Shown: positions 10,220 to 20,636 of the stretch, in pieces | Position numbering within the stretch: position 1 is the first letter of the stretch | How the letters are laid out: the number at the start of each line of letters is the position of its first letter | DNA from: Trichomonas vaginalis G3 | Lineage: Eukaryota > Parabasalia > Trichomonadida > Trichomonadidae | Length of the DNA: 64,000 nucleotides | Assembly: GCF_026262505.1 (NCBI RefSeq) | Contig: NC_067207.1 | Span: 7,656,082 to 7,720,081 of the forward strand | Reading direction: 5' to 3' | Made by a program: the position numbers and the translations under genes | Notes under the pieces: model-generated | What the model was told of the DNA's origin: nothing | The model's database searches: none | What the model saw: only the letters and a program-made list of their open reading frames with translations

Positions 10220-11017
10220 ATGGCAGAAGACATAATGGTTTATACTATTACGACTAAAAACCCTGAGTCATATAATTCTATAACAACAAACTTACAAAGT
10301 CCTCAAGGACGATATTGTAAACTAACCTTAAACACAATGACGACTAAAGCCTGTTTTGCTCTTTTGACACCAGAAGACTTTATTGTTGTGAATGGTAAAA
10401 AATACTCCTTTGAAGATACTTACTCAGATATACCACCAACAGGTTTTGTTGACTTATTTAATACTTTAAGTACGGGTGTAACATGTGCTGCAACTAGAGC
10501 AGGTTTCATTATGTTTGGATGTCCGACTGAGTTTACTATAAACGATATGAGCTATAATACAAAACTTATTTCTGGTTTTTACTACCAACAGTTTCCTATA
10601 ACAGGAAAAGGTGTCATACAAGGAATGTCTATTCCATTGACATTAAGCACACCAATCTTATATATTGTTTCAAACTTAGGTTCAAAGTGTTATTCGAATG
10701 TCGACAGAAACTATTATGACCAAAAGATACTTATGCGTATAAACAATACTTTCTCTGCTGGTTTGCCTATTGTTCATTCGAATGCAGAATTTTCAACCTT
10801 AGTGAACTCAAACACTTTGGCAAGTATAACGTTGACATTAGTTGACGCAAACTTTGTTCCTGTAAAACTTTTATGTCCTATGTATTTGTCAATGACGGCA
10901 GAAAGTTTCGAATTGGAAGATGCAACTGGTGAAAGTATTGTATTACAAGAACAACTTCAACAACAAATAGCTCAAGAACAACAAATGCAACAAATGGAAC
11001 AACAAAGTCAAGAATAA
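10220..11017 (+). CDS. Minor capsid (penton-like) protein candidate
   Basis: 265 aa, open in this unit. Beta-rich throughout, with no signal or membrane segment. The C-terminal 30 residues are almost pure Gln/Glu (LQQQIAQEQQMQQMEQQ). Size, beta content and position a few genes after the major capsid candidate fit the single jelly-roll penton protein known from Polintons; the assignment is inferred. The divergent homologue at 1074-1838 supports a conserved core at about residues 100-240. The ATG follows GTAA directly (TAAATG). Confidence 0.6.
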   Translation: MAEDIMVYTITTKNPESYNSITTNLQSPQGRYCKLTLNTMTTKACFALLTPEDFIVVNGKKYSFEDTYSDIPPTGFVDLFNTLSTGVTCAATRAGFIMFGCPTEFTINDMSYNTKLISGFYYQQFPITGKGVIQGMSIPLTLSTPILYIVSNLGSKCYSNVDRNYYDQKILMRINNTFSAGLPIVHSNAEFSTLVNSNTLASITLTLVDANFVPVKLLCPMYLSMTAESFELEDATGESIVLQEQLQQQIAQEQQMQQMEQQSQE

Positions 11018-11046
11018 AAAAATAATATTTTTTTATTTTTATAAAA

Positions 11047-12471
11047 ATGTACAGAATAGATGTTTCAGATTTTTATGACTTCCAAGCATTCAGAAATATG
11101 TGTCCATTTAGAGACTATAACAAAGCAGTCGAGAATTTGAAACGTTTAGTCATTTATGTTGACTCTGCCCCAGAATGTTATGTCATGAAAGAATGGGATG
11201 TTGTCTTTAACAAACCAAGAGCAACAATAGTGTCTGAACAAGAATGTAGACAGAAACTTAAGAAAATAAAAGTTGTACAAGTTGGAAGGAAGATGTTAGA
11301 TGCTTGGGATATCTTATTGTCAAAGTTAGAAGATTTTTCAGTTCGAGGTATAAAGTTCTATACACCTTCTCCAAACTTCTATTCTATCTTCACTGGATAT
11401 AAATACGAACAAGTAGAATGGACTTTCAAAGTTAAAGCTCCAGAGGATCATAATAAGACAAAGTTACTTGTTGTTGTTGAGTTCGCCGCCAATCATACAT
11501 CCGAGTTAGGTACCGGCAATGTTACATATTCTCCCACAGTCTCCACACCAGTTATCGATAGAGTTCAATACAACAATGGCACAGGAGTAACTTCAGGCAC
11601 TTCATACTCAGCCAAAATCATACTCAAAACAGGCTTAAATATTACAAAGACATATTATCTCTTTGCAACAGAAAGCAACGCTTCCAACGCCTCTGTCAAT
11701 AGCGTCAAAACATCACAAAATGTTAGCACTGCAACAGCCGTAGCAAGCACGAACAAGACAGAATGGACTTTCAAAGTTAACGCTCCAGAGGATCATAATA
11801 AGACAAAGTTACTTGTTGTTGTTGAGTTCGCCGCCAATCATACATCCGAGTTAGGTACCGGCAATGTTACATATTCTCTTGGAAAGTCTCCATATTTATC
11901 TGCGCCAACTGTTGTTGCTGAAAATCATACAGAACCATTCAAGGCCGGTGAATATATTCCAGTTAAAGTTACATTACAACACTTTGAGGCAAAGACAGGA
12001 AGCTTCCAATATAGATTCTATGCAGATCAGAAATGGATAGATCTCCCAGACGACAATGTAACTGAAGTAGAAACCCCATCTGCAATTAAGAAATTACATG
12101 CCGACGAAGGCAAAACATATCTACTCAACATTCCAGCTCCAAAGTATGAAGATATCAAAGAAGATGGGAAAGTTAAACTTCAAATTAGGTTAGCTGGATC
12201 CAAAGATCAAGCTCAATCCAATATCATTGAAACAGAGGTTTCACTTCAGAAACAACAATACGTTGCACCAAGCCCTGATGATTCCAAGCCAACTCCAACA
12301 CCTGAAAATAGTGGACTTACTGGTGGACAGAAGGCTGGTATTGTTATTGGCGTTCTTCTTGCTGTTATCCTTATTATTCTCATCATCTACTTCGTTTTCT
12401 GCAGGAAACCATCTAAAGATAAATCATCATCTGATATCCAAGATGATTCCGGCTCCGGTGTTAATGTGTAA
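11047..12471 (+). CDS. Chimeric gene: Polinton primase-helicase N-terminus fused to a repeat membrane protein
   Basis: 474 aa in one open frame. Residues 1-125 match the start of the Polinton primase-helicase region at 61498-62730. From the Trp at about 125 the sequence switches to host-type surface protein: two 115-residue repeats (345 bp each, starting at 11415 and 11760), an Ig-like beta-rich domain, a Pro/Thr-rich stalk (PTPTPENSG), one transmembrane helix at about 430-452 (GIVIGVLLAVILIILIIYFVF) and a short basic/Ser cytoplasmic tail. N-glycosylation sites (NHT, NKT) are frequent in the repeats. There is no signal peptide, so surface delivery of this chimera is doubtful. The join lies in a 10-base shared sequence. 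Confidence 0.7.
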   Translation: MYRIDVSDFYDFQAFRNMCPFRDYNKAVENLKRLVIYVDSAPECYVMKEWDVVFNKPRATIVSEQECRQKLKKIKVVQVGRKMLDAWDILLSKLEDFSVRGIKFYTPSPNFYSIFTGYKYEQVEWTFKVKAPEDHNKTKLLVVVEFAANHTSELGTGNVTYSPTVSTPVIDRVQYNNGTGVTSGTSYSAKIILKTGLNITKTYYLFATESNASNASVNSVKTSQNVSTATAVASTNKTEWTFKVNAPEDHNKTKLLVVVEFAANHTSELGTGNVTYSLGKSPYLSAPTVVAENHTEPFKAGEYIPVKVTLQHFEAKTGSFQYRFYADQKWIDLPDDNVTEVETPSAIKKLHADEGKTYLLNIPAPKYEDIKEDGKVKLQIRLAGSKDQAQSNIIETEVSLQKQQYVAPSPDDSKPTPTPENSGLTGGQKAGIVIGVLLAVILIILIIYFVFCRKPSKDKSSSDIQDDSGSGVNV

Positions 12472-12870
12472 TTTAATTTAATTAAGGATGTCAATTTGGA
12501 AGAAAAGTGAGAAAATTCCTAAAATGCTAAAAATGAATTTTCCAAACGTACTTTTTTATCTCATTTTTTTGATTTTGAAAAAAATTTGGAGAGAAGAACT
12601 CTTCGTTTTTGAATTTTGTCAGGATGGTTTTAAAGTATATTAGACACATGTATTGGTATTACTATTTTTGTATATTTTGAGAGAAAATTATATTCTCCTA
12701 AAGTGAAAACAATTTTCCAAATTGCAGCTCCTTCAAAGATTTCTGAAGACTCAACGGTTAAAATTACAGTTTCTATCACAGATCCAGCTGGTCAAACTGC
12801 TACCTCTTTATATTAATATAATATTTATTTTGATATATTTTTTAGTTTAACTTTTTTTCTTTGATAAATA
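12472..12870. other. 3' flank of the membrane-protein gene
   Basis: AT-rich non-coding stretch shared with units 1 and 2. A short piece near 12730-12815 still translates like part of an extracellular Ig-type repeat (ITDPAGQTA), suggesting a decayed neighbouring copy of the membrane-protein family. No gene is supported. Confidence 0.5.
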
Positions 12871-13341
12871 TAGGGTGTCCAAAGGTGTGTTTAGCACAAA
12901 CCTGAATACTGCGAATAGAAATAAACAAGTTACATATATATAAAGTTTATTTAAATATAATCACCATTGGATTCAATCACGCGTTCGCAGCGATCGATCC
13001 AGGCTTGAAAGACACGCTTTAAATCATCATGCGAAAATTGCTCAAATTGCTCTCTTACAAAATTTTCAAGATCATCTGGACTCGCGAATTCGCGTCCTTC
13101 AGCTCTCTTTTTTAGCGTGCCGAATAAATAAAAGTCAGAGGGTGCAATATCAGGTGAATAAATTGGGTTTGGAACAACTTTGACATTGTTTTCCACCAAG
13201 TAATTCATTACCTTATGACTTTTGTGAACTCTTGAATTATCAAAATGAATTGCAAACTTTTGTTTTTGTTGTTTGGATTTCTCAAACTCATCAGAATTGA
13301 TAATTTGAGTAAGAACATTGTCAATTAGATACTGAGCATTC
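12871..13341 (-). mobile_element. Mariner (Tvmar1-like) fragment
   Basis: Begins with the same terminal repeat (TAGGGTGTCCAAAGGTGTG) after the same TA as the complete element at 22448-23750, and stops abruptly at 13341. It keeps the last 130 codons of transposase (12951 onward), including the second catalytic Asp (HFDN) and the third (APSD). The 5' half and other terminal repeat are absent because the duplicated block ends here. The open frame that runs on to 13448 is unrelated sequence. Confidence 0.9.
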
Positions 13342-13420
13342 TGAATTATGTTTGAATTGTGGTTAACAGCGTTGGCTTCCATTAGATAAAAATGAACTGA
13401 CCAAAAAAGACAGATATTTA

Positions 13421-13517
13421 AATATTTGAGATAAACCGTTTTCGTCAACGGTAACCCCCTCTATTTTTTTATTTTATTTAATAGTTACCGTTGGAAAAAC
13501 GGTTTATCTCAAATATT
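13421..13517. repeat. Long inverted repeat with AACGGT boxes
   Basis: Left arm 13421-13455 and right arm 13484-13517 pair over about 31 bases (outer AATATTTGAGATAAACCG block and inner AACGGTAAC block) around a 28-base AT/C-rich loop. Two further AACGGT boxes follow near 13564 and 13585. It lies between the truncated mariner and the Polinton end. It may be a small non-autonomous element or a binding site for a Myb-type factor (Myb sites contain AACGG); neither is proven. Confidence 0.6.
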
Positions 13518-13634
13518 GAATGAACTATAAACGTTTTTTGTTTTCTATATATACTTTTTTGTCCAACGGTAAAACTTTTTACACAACGGTTTTTGAGAGT
13601 CGTCGCCGTTGACTTTTTTGTAGAGCACTCAAAA

Positions 13635-13727
13635 TAGTATAACTTTGTCCGGACAAGTAAGGGGCTATCGTCGCTACAGGAAAAGTTACAGGCGTTCCAA
13701 GGAAGTATACTTTGAGAAGCCTTTTCT
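13635..13727. repeat. Inner part of the Polinton terminal inverted repeat
   Basis: Matches 46504-46596 at the far end of element C almost base for base. The outermost hairpin seen at 27021 and 46456 is missing here. The strand reads as a very Arg/Tyr-rich peptide (YRRYRKSYRRSKEVY), but because the sequence belongs to a terminal repeat I do not call a gene. Confidence 0.75.
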
Positions 13728-13854
13728 CCCTTATAGAATGAGATAAGACGGTTATTTTACAAAACTGACAACACTTTGACCGAGTAGTTTTTTATTCTGA
13801 ACAAAAAGTGTCATATAAACATCTGTCAAAAACCGCTTTTTAACTTCACTTAAA

Positions 13855-16800
13855 ATGCCACGTAAGCTACGTAAGAATATACGTAAGAGGAAGGGAGCAT
13901 TGAAACATCCAATAGTAAAACTGACACCACAACAACAGTTGCAACAACAAATGATGAATGACCCCACTATGTTGCAACAAATGTCAAGCAACCCTATACT
14001 TTTAAACCGAGTTATTGGTGCATAGAGTGGAGGTTTAAGAGCGGCACTTTTAGCGAAAATGGCAGGCTATGGTGGAGCTGCAGACGGAACAGCTTATAAC
14101 CCTCAAAGTCAAATGAATTTGAGTTCACTCAAAAATCAAATAGCAGATGTCAAAAAGTCAAACATAGACATACAGAAACAAATAAGTGAAAACGAAAAGA
14201 AACTAGAATATGACAGACACACAAAGAAACTCAATGAGTTAAACGTAGAGAAAAAGAAGAAAGAAGAACAACTGAAAGAACTAAGTACAGAGGAATATGC
14301 TAAAAAAGTGTCAGAAAAAGCAGCAGAAGTAGCAAAAATGGAACAAGATGTTGTAAATTTGAAAAACCATACTACTCAATATAAAGTACTGAAAGATGAA
14401 GAGATAAAACAAAAAGCCATGAAGACATATATGGATAGCGATGAGTATAAAAAAGAAGTTGAAGCAAATGTAAAGGCAGAAAAACTTTTACAGTTGCAAA
14501 ATCAAACCGTACAGTATGAAAACTTAGCACAAGAAAGTAAAAATAACGACGCAGCCATGCAAAAGGCAATGAAAAGCGCAGAATATATAAAAGCTAATAA
14601 TGACTGGTTAGATGCCCAAGCCAACGCTAAAGCAGCCCAACTTATAGGGTCAATAAGGACAAAAATACAAGCGGATGAAGACAGTTCAAATGAAGCTTTA
14701 ATGAATGCTGACTTTAAGAATGCCTTCGAAGCTCTTCATAGTAAGGTGAAACTAGTGAACGACTTCTCATCTGGAAAGAAACTGAAGTCTGAAGGTTTCG
14801 ACAACGAGTTAAGAGAAGTAGCACAAAATATGACGAAAATAACAGATGCAGCAACGAGACAGGCAGTTCAAAGTGCCTATGACGCAGTTAGAGCAACTGT
14901 TGTGGAAAGTCAAGAAAAAGAGTTACAACAGACCAAAACAGACCTAGTAAATGCTTTCTTAAAAACGAAAAGTCAGGTAGGACATTATGCTGCAGATGGA
15001 ACATATGTGCCAGCTGGTGGAACTTATATACCACCAAACCCTCCAAGAGAAGCACCTGCACCAGGACTACCTAAAACATTTACATCGTCACATGGACACA
15101 GACACAGGCATGCACCAAAACCAACACAACAACCAACAGTTCAAAATCCAGCACCACAACAACAACCAAAACCAACAGTTCAAAACCCTGCACAGCAACC
15201 AACAGTTCAAAATCCAGCACCTGCACCACAACCAAAACCAGCACAACAACCACCTCCACAACCAGCACAGCAACCAACAGTTCAAAACCCTGCACAACAA
15301 CAACCACAAACAGAGCAAAGACATAAAAGAAGTAGAGAAAAAGGAAACCAAGAATTCTTAAAAATGCTTAAGGAAGATTATGGTTACCCAGATACTCTTG
15401 ACTTTAGTGACAGATATAAAGAAGCTATTAGAAAGTTCAAGGAAGGAAATACAGACCCGAACCTATTTAGCTTTATGGTTCAGCATCAAATCGGATATAA
15501 TCTCAAACCTGGAAAATACAAGCTCGCTAAGGGATATGATTTAATAGCATATCATCCAAATGACATGACTGAATTTACTCCGAGATCTTTGATGTCAGAG
15601 CTAAATGATAATTCAACTCTCTTCATGAAACGCGTAAAAAATAGAGACGGAACGAAAGAAGAAAGGTTTATGAGTCCGGATGACTTAGATAGGGAACTTG
15701 TTAAAAACGGTCTCGGAATATATGAAATGCCAGCAGATGAGGTACAAGAAACTCAACAGGAAGAAGTTCAGATACAACCAGACATGGAAGAAATAGTTCA
15801 GCAACAACAGCTAGAAGAGCCTGAAGGAAACGAACAAGTCCCTCCTTTGGAAACTAACTTCACAGAACTAGATGAAGATTTGGAACAGCCGAAAAATCTT
15901 GACCCTCAACAAGAGTATGAGGAGAATATGGAATCTTTCCAAGAGTCTAAGAAAAATTCGGCTGACATGGTAGAAGAATATCGAAAAATGTTTGCCGACA
16001 TACAAAAGACTCCAACACCAGATGAAAATATTCAGCATAGAATGGAAGTACTGAAAGAAAATGTACGCAAATACAATAATCCTTTTTACTTACGACCATA
16101 TAACGTTCAATCTTTGGCTGAACTCGGTGAAAATAAAAGGTTAAATTTCAACAAAACATATAGAAATGAAACATTGTTTAAAGTTCATTCAGAACCTAAC
16201 CAATATGGAAACAAACCTACTTTTGTTTCTGCAGACTATGGAACTACAATGAGATGGGGTCATAAAGCTAATCCGGATAGGTGGTTCATAAACTTACAAC
16301 CTCAATTCCAAGAAGTTGTAGACGCAATGGAAGTGAATGGTGAACCAGATATAACGGGTATTTTCAGCGCGGCTTTAATGCCATTGAAAGATATGAAAGA
16401 TGCAGATATTTTGGACCAGTATGAAATGAACATGGCTGATGGAAATATAACACCTGACGTTCTAGAACATTTATCTCAAAGAACTACACAGAACCATAGA
16501 GATGGTATATTTGGTGAAGAGTTTAGAAAGAGAGTTAGGGAGAGAGAAGGAAGAGAACCTATTGTACATGACTTTGCAAACGAAAGTTTGCAAAATGTCA
16601 TAAAAACTTACTTTGCAGACAATGAAATGAGAAGGGGTGAATATTTAAGAAAACTCAAATGGACAGTACCAAATGAAATGTTAGTATTGAAAAACATGTT
16701 CCATGACAAAATAAAACCAACTACAGAAATAAATGACGCAAGACTGAAACGTTGGGTAAAAGCTTTCCCATTCACAAAAGATATTATTGGTTACATGGAA

Positions 16801-17250
16801 AGAAAACCAGAATGGCTACAAAAACATATATTTGGAAACGAGCTTATTCCATATGGACAAGCTATATTTGAAGAGCTTGAACCGGAAACTCAGGAAAGAG
16901 TCATGCAAACAATAAGCGAAGACTCAAATACAAACTATGACAAAATCTTTCTAGGATATAGGTTACCTGAGATGGGCGACCAGAGCCCAAAGGCAAAAAG
17001 GACATGGGAAATTTACAACATACTAGGTGAACATGAGGCAAAGATGCTACAACTTGAAGCAGAGGGCAAGTTACCAAAAGCGACACCAAAGAAGAAGAGA
17101 AGAGTAGAACAAAGTGAAAGTAGTGAAGAAGTAACTTCATCTAGTGAAAGTAGTGGCAATGAAGGAAAAAGAAGAGTTAAAGATTCAGTTAAAAAGTCAG
17201 CCAGGAAGAAAGTAAAGCTTGGTCCGGGTGGGTTCTATTATGACATATAA
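13855..17250 (+). pseudogene. Large coiled-coil, PQ-rich, NLS-bearing Polinton protein
   Basis: First gene inside the terminal repeat; the ATG at 13855 matches the start at 27111. The N-terminus is very basic (MPRKLRKNIRKRKG). A long coiled-coil region spans about 70-400. Then come GGTYIP repeats, a Pro/Gln-rich tract (QQPTVQNPA repeats) at about 430-490, an acidic linker, a conserved globular half, and a tail with PKKKRRVE (close to the classic SV40-type nuclear signal), Ser/Glu runs and a basic end before GFYYDI. At over 1100 codons it is the largest gene here. A core or DNA-binding virion protein is plausible; no family is recognised. About one break, near the start. Confidence 0.65.
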
Positions 17251-17282
17251 ATCCAACTATTCTATATTTTTACCCATATGAA

Positions 17283-18893
17283 ATGTACGCCGCTCAGAAT
17301 ATAACGCCAACAGTTTTGGATACCATGAACGGAAATGTTTCCGAATGGTATAACGAATGCGACAATGCCATTAGAAGGTCAGAAATAGTTCCTGGAACTT
17401 ATGAATATACAACTGCTGTTTCTTATGGAAACGTAGGTGAGTTTGGAGAAGGTTCTTCAACAACAGTAGATATTGCTTGCGACAGGTTTCATATTATTTC
17501 TATTGACAACTCATTCTTATACGTGGAACAAGACATTGAAATAAAACCTTCTGCCAAGTTGTCTGACAAGAAAGGTTGCAATGGAATTTTCTATGTCGGA
17601 TACCAATATGCTCCAGAAGTTTTCATGGGATATAAGATATATTCTAACTCTGACTTAGTTCAAACAGTAACATGGGCAAACTATGAATGGTTCGCTTTGA
17701 GAAACTCAGTACAACCACAAGCTAGAGAACAAACAGACCAGTATGCAACTATTGAGAAAATAAGAAGACTTGACCCTAACTTTCCAGGAGTTTATGTTAA
17801 CCTTTCTGGACAAACTGCAGCAGCAGTAACCAAAGTAAAACTGAAACTTAGAGTTCCTTTGTCATCTTTCCTCATCTTCAGGTTTTTAAGATACTTACCA
17901 AACTGGGCAGGAAAAATTTCTATTGAACTTACTCCAAGCAAAAATAACTTAGTCATTGCACCAACACAAGACCCATTCACTATTACAGACGTAAAGGGAA
18001 CAAATCAAACGTCATTCGCCGAATTTTGCAAAGACAAAGTTGACTTAGACTTTGGTTTCTCAAACTTCAACAATGAAGTAAACTATTATTTCAATGCTGC
18101 TGGAACTGCTTGGGACCCAGTTAAGTTCACATGCGAAAAATTTGAATGCAAGAGAATAGAAAGCAGACTTGCAGTCTATATGTTGGACCCAGATATTTCA
18201 AATGCTTTAGCTGCCAAATATATTGCAGTTCCACTTATGTTCCCTATACACCAAATATCTGTCAAAGACTTTGCAGGTGAAGTTGGAAACCAAAATCCAG
18301 GAGCCACAGGTGCAAGAACAGATATTGCTTTAACAACTGCAATGAAACATGCAGATACTATGTTTGTACTGTTCAGACGAACTATAAATGACTATTCTTG
18401 TTTCTACAACCCTGGTATTAAATATCATATAAACATAGATGGCAAATATTATCCAAGAGAAGAATATTCTACAGTTGAGGATATGAGGTCATACAACTTG
18501 ACATTAGATGCTATGAACTTTAACAACAACTTCACAACAACTATTAACCCTGAAATGCAAAGTTCTATTATGCCATATGTGAAAGTATGGACTCATAAAG
18601 GAGGTCAAAAAACTCAATATACAAATGGAGACCGTTCAAACTTTTGGCTTGGCATTCCATTTGCTGACTCAGAAGACTTTATGGGTGGTATTTCAACTGT
18701 TGGTACAGTTCAAATACAATATACTGGTGACAGAGACGGTCCAGATGAATTGAGAGCAAAGAAGTTTACAAAACCAATAGCACTTTTCACGGAAGATGCT
18801 CTTTTGAAGATTCGTTCGATGAAACCTGCTGGGGCTCCTCAGATTGGCATAACGACAGCTTCCATCGAGCAGATTTTGGCAGCAGGTCAGTAA
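17283..18893 (+). CDS. Major capsid protein candidate (double jelly-roll type)
   Basis: 536 aa, open, beginning 32 bases after the coiled-coil gene. Beta-rich with no signal peptide. The segment at about 200-235 (FLIFRFLRYLPNWAGKISIEL) resembles the loop and strand that end the first jelly roll in Polinton and virophage capsid proteins, where an aromatic -YLP-WAG- core is common. Length, position among structural genes and conservation across three copies agree. It would form the icosahedral shell. The call is by pattern, not by search. The last 107 bases are overlapped by a gene on the other strand. Confidence 0.7.
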   Translation: MYAAQNITPTVLDTMNGNVSEWYNECDNAIRRSEIVPGTYEYTTAVSYGNVGEFGEGSSTTVDIACDRFHIISIDNSFLYVEQDIEIKPSAKLSDKKGCNGIFYVGYQYAPEVFMGYKIYSNSDLVQTVTWANYEWFALRNSVQPQAREQTDQYATIEKIRRLDPNFPGVYVNLSGQTAAAVTKVKLKLRVPLSSFLIFRFLRYLPNWAGKISIELTPSKNNLVIAPTQDPFTITDVKGTNQTSFAEFCKDKVDLDFGFSNFNNEVNYYFNAAGTAWDPVKFTCEKFECKRIESRLAVYMLDPDISNALAAKYIAVPLMFPIHQISVKDFAGEVGNQNPGATGARTDIALTTAMKHADTMFVLFRRTINDYSCFYNPGIKYHINIDGKYYPREEYSTVEDMRSYNLTLDAMNFNNNFTTTINPEMQSSIMPYVKVWTHKGGQKTQYTNGDRSNFWLGIPFADSEDFMGGISTVGTVQIQYTGDRDGPDELRAKKFTKPIALFTEDALLKIRSMKPAGAPQIGITTASIEQILAAGQ

Positions 18894-19206
18894 GTTGTTC
18901 TTGAACTGACTTCTCTCCGTCAAATATTGACAGTACGCCAGTTTTGACATAATATTGTATTATAAACTTTTCTTTAGTAATATCGGTCAGTTTTGAAGTT
19001 ATATTTTTGTCTGCTTCAAGAACTTTCACCATTTCAGTTATACCAACTTTCTTTGCTTTATGAAAATATTTTGGTTCAGCAAATATTGCTATTCTATAAC
19101 ATTTTCCATTGTTTGTGTAAAGAATTATTCTGTCAATGTATTTGTATTGTTTGTGAGTATAAACTTTGTTCTGCTTCAATTCAATAAGATATCCGAATAC
19201 GTCCAT
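18787..19206 (-). CDS. Small unknown protein (139 aa) divergent from the CCG gene
   Basis: The ATG at 19206 is 18 bases from the divergent ATG at 19225. A central segment (IDRIILYTNN, CYRIAIFAEPKYF) resembles the protein at 2668-3069 of element A, which has the same divergent arrangement. The C-terminal 35 residues overlap the end of the capsid gene in antisense. Conserved in unit 2 with a few changes. Function unknown. Confidence 0.6.
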   Translation of the reverse strand: MDVFGYLIELKQNKVYTHKQYKYIDRIILYTNNGKCYRIAIFAEPKYFHKAKKVGITEMVKVLEADKNITSKLTDITKEKFIIQYYVKTGVLSIFDGEKSVQEQLTDLLPKSARWKLSLCQSEEPQQVSSNESSKEHLP

Positions 19207-19224
19207 CTTTTTATTCTAAGTAAA

Positions 19225-19806
19225 ATGTCATTTCCGAAAAATAGAAGCGTAAGTGTTTCAAAAGGTTTAATGGCGGTGGCAGATGTGAAGTTAAATTCAC
19301 CAACTCAAACAAACAGTCAAAGTGTTGTTGTCAATGTCAAAGACAGAGATGTTGAAGTGGGGAAACCATACGAAGACGAAGATGGTATAACAATTGTTCC
19401 TGTAAAAGAACAACCAACATATCCTGAAGTTAGCAGAGACTTAAGTTCTGTTGCAGATATTCGAAATGACTACCAACAACTGAAAGACAAACTTCAAACT
19501 CAGGAGAAGATTTGTCAAGCTTTAAGTATAATGTTAAACTTGGTCGAACACAACCCTGTAAAAGTGAACTCATATGTCATTGCACCTCATGAAGTTTTGA
19601 AAGAACTATTGAAACTTTTGACAGAGGCAGACGATATAAACATCAAAGAAATAGAACCCGACATTGGTTGCTGTGGTGTTTCATATAATGTCATTGACAA
19701 GATATACGTTATGAAAGGAGGTGAAACGTTGAACTTAAAATATAGTTTCCCAGACGTTATAAAAATATTTGACGACCACAACATTTCATTAAAATTTATT
19801 TGCTAA
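19225..19806 (+). CDS. CCG-motif Polinton protein
   Basis: 193 aa from the ATG at 19225 (MSFPKNRSVSVSKG). The first 80 residues are polar and disordered. Residues 85-150 are helical, followed by IEPDIGCCG and a short strand-rich end. A homologue exists in element A (2112-2642) with DPEIECCG. It is always next to the minor capsid gene, so a virion or assembly partner is likely. No known family is recognised. Confidence 0.65.
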   Translation: MSFPKNRSVSVSKGLMAVADVKLNSPTQTNSQSVVVNVKDRDVEVGKPYEDEDGITIVPVKEQPTYPEVSRDLSSVADIRNDYQQLKDKLQTQEKICQALSIMLNLVEHNPVKVNSYVIAPHEVLKELLKLLTEADDINIKEIEPDIGCCGVSYNVIDKIYVMKGGETLNLKYSFPDVIKIFDDHNISLKFIC

Positions 19807-19810
19807 GTAA

Positions 19811-20609
19811 ATGGCAGAAGACATAATGGTTTATACTATTACGACTAAAAACCCTGAGTCATATAATTCTATAACAACAAACTTACAAAGTCCTCAAGGA
19901 CGATATTGTAAACTAACCTTAAACACAATGACGACTAAAGCCTGTTTTGCTCTTTTGACACCAGAAGACTTTATTGTTGTGAATGGTAAAAAAAATACTC
20001 TTTGAAGATACTTACTCAGATATACCACCAACAGGTTTTGTTGACTTATTTAATACTTTAAGTACGGGTGTAACATGTGCTGCAACTAGAGCAGGTTTCA
20101 TTATGTTTGGATGTCCGACTGAGTTTACTATAAACGATATGAGCTATAATACAAAACTTATTTCTGGTTTTTACTACCAACAGTTTCCTATAACAGGAAA
20201 AGGTGTCATACAAGGAATGTCTATTCCATTGACATTAAGCACACCAATCTTATATATTGTTTCAAACTTAGGTTCAAAGTGTTATTCGAATGTCGACAGA
20301 AACTATTATGACCAAAAGATACTTATGCGTATAAACAATACTTTCTCTGCTGGTTTGCCTATTGTTCATTCGAATGCAGAATTTTCAACCTTAGTGAACT
20401 CAAACACTTTGGCAAGTATAACGTTGACATTAGTTGACGCAAACTTTGTTCCTGTAAAACTTTTATGTCCTATGTATTTGTCAATGACGGCAGAAAGTTT
20501 CGAATTGGAAGATGCAACTGGTGAAAGTATTGTATTACAAGAACAACTTCAACAACAAATAGCTCAAGAACAACAAATGCAACAAATGGAACAACAAAGT
20601 CAAGAATAA
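19811..20609 (+). pseudogene. Minor capsid (penton-like) candidate, unit 1 copy
   Basis: Near-identical to the open copy at 10220-11017, 4 bases after the CCG gene, with the same Gln-rich end. About one break. Confidence 0.7.
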
Positions 20610-20636
20610 AAAAATAATTTTTTTATTTTTATAAAA

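Larger units (their letters stand above)
6254..11422 (+). mobile_element. Unit 0: Polinton end fragment
   Basis: Near-identical at DNA level to 15829-21012 of unit 1. It begins in the middle of the coiled-coil gene and ends at the fusion to the membrane-protein gene (shared GTAGAATGGA at 11413-11422). Its genes are broken many times (ten or more). Differences from unit 1 are mostly one-base gains or losses with few substitutions, so either it is very young or part of the damage is sequence error. Confidence 0.8.

Noticed and set aside
12951-13448. 165-aa frame starting after the mariner fragment
   Set aside because: Only the part up to 13341 is mariner; the N-terminal 36 codons are unrelated flanking sequence.
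15080-15351. Leu/Val-rich open frames on the minus strand (also at 42686-42963)
   Set aside because: They are antisense shadows of the Pro/Gln-rich CAA/CCA repeats of the coiled-coil gene.
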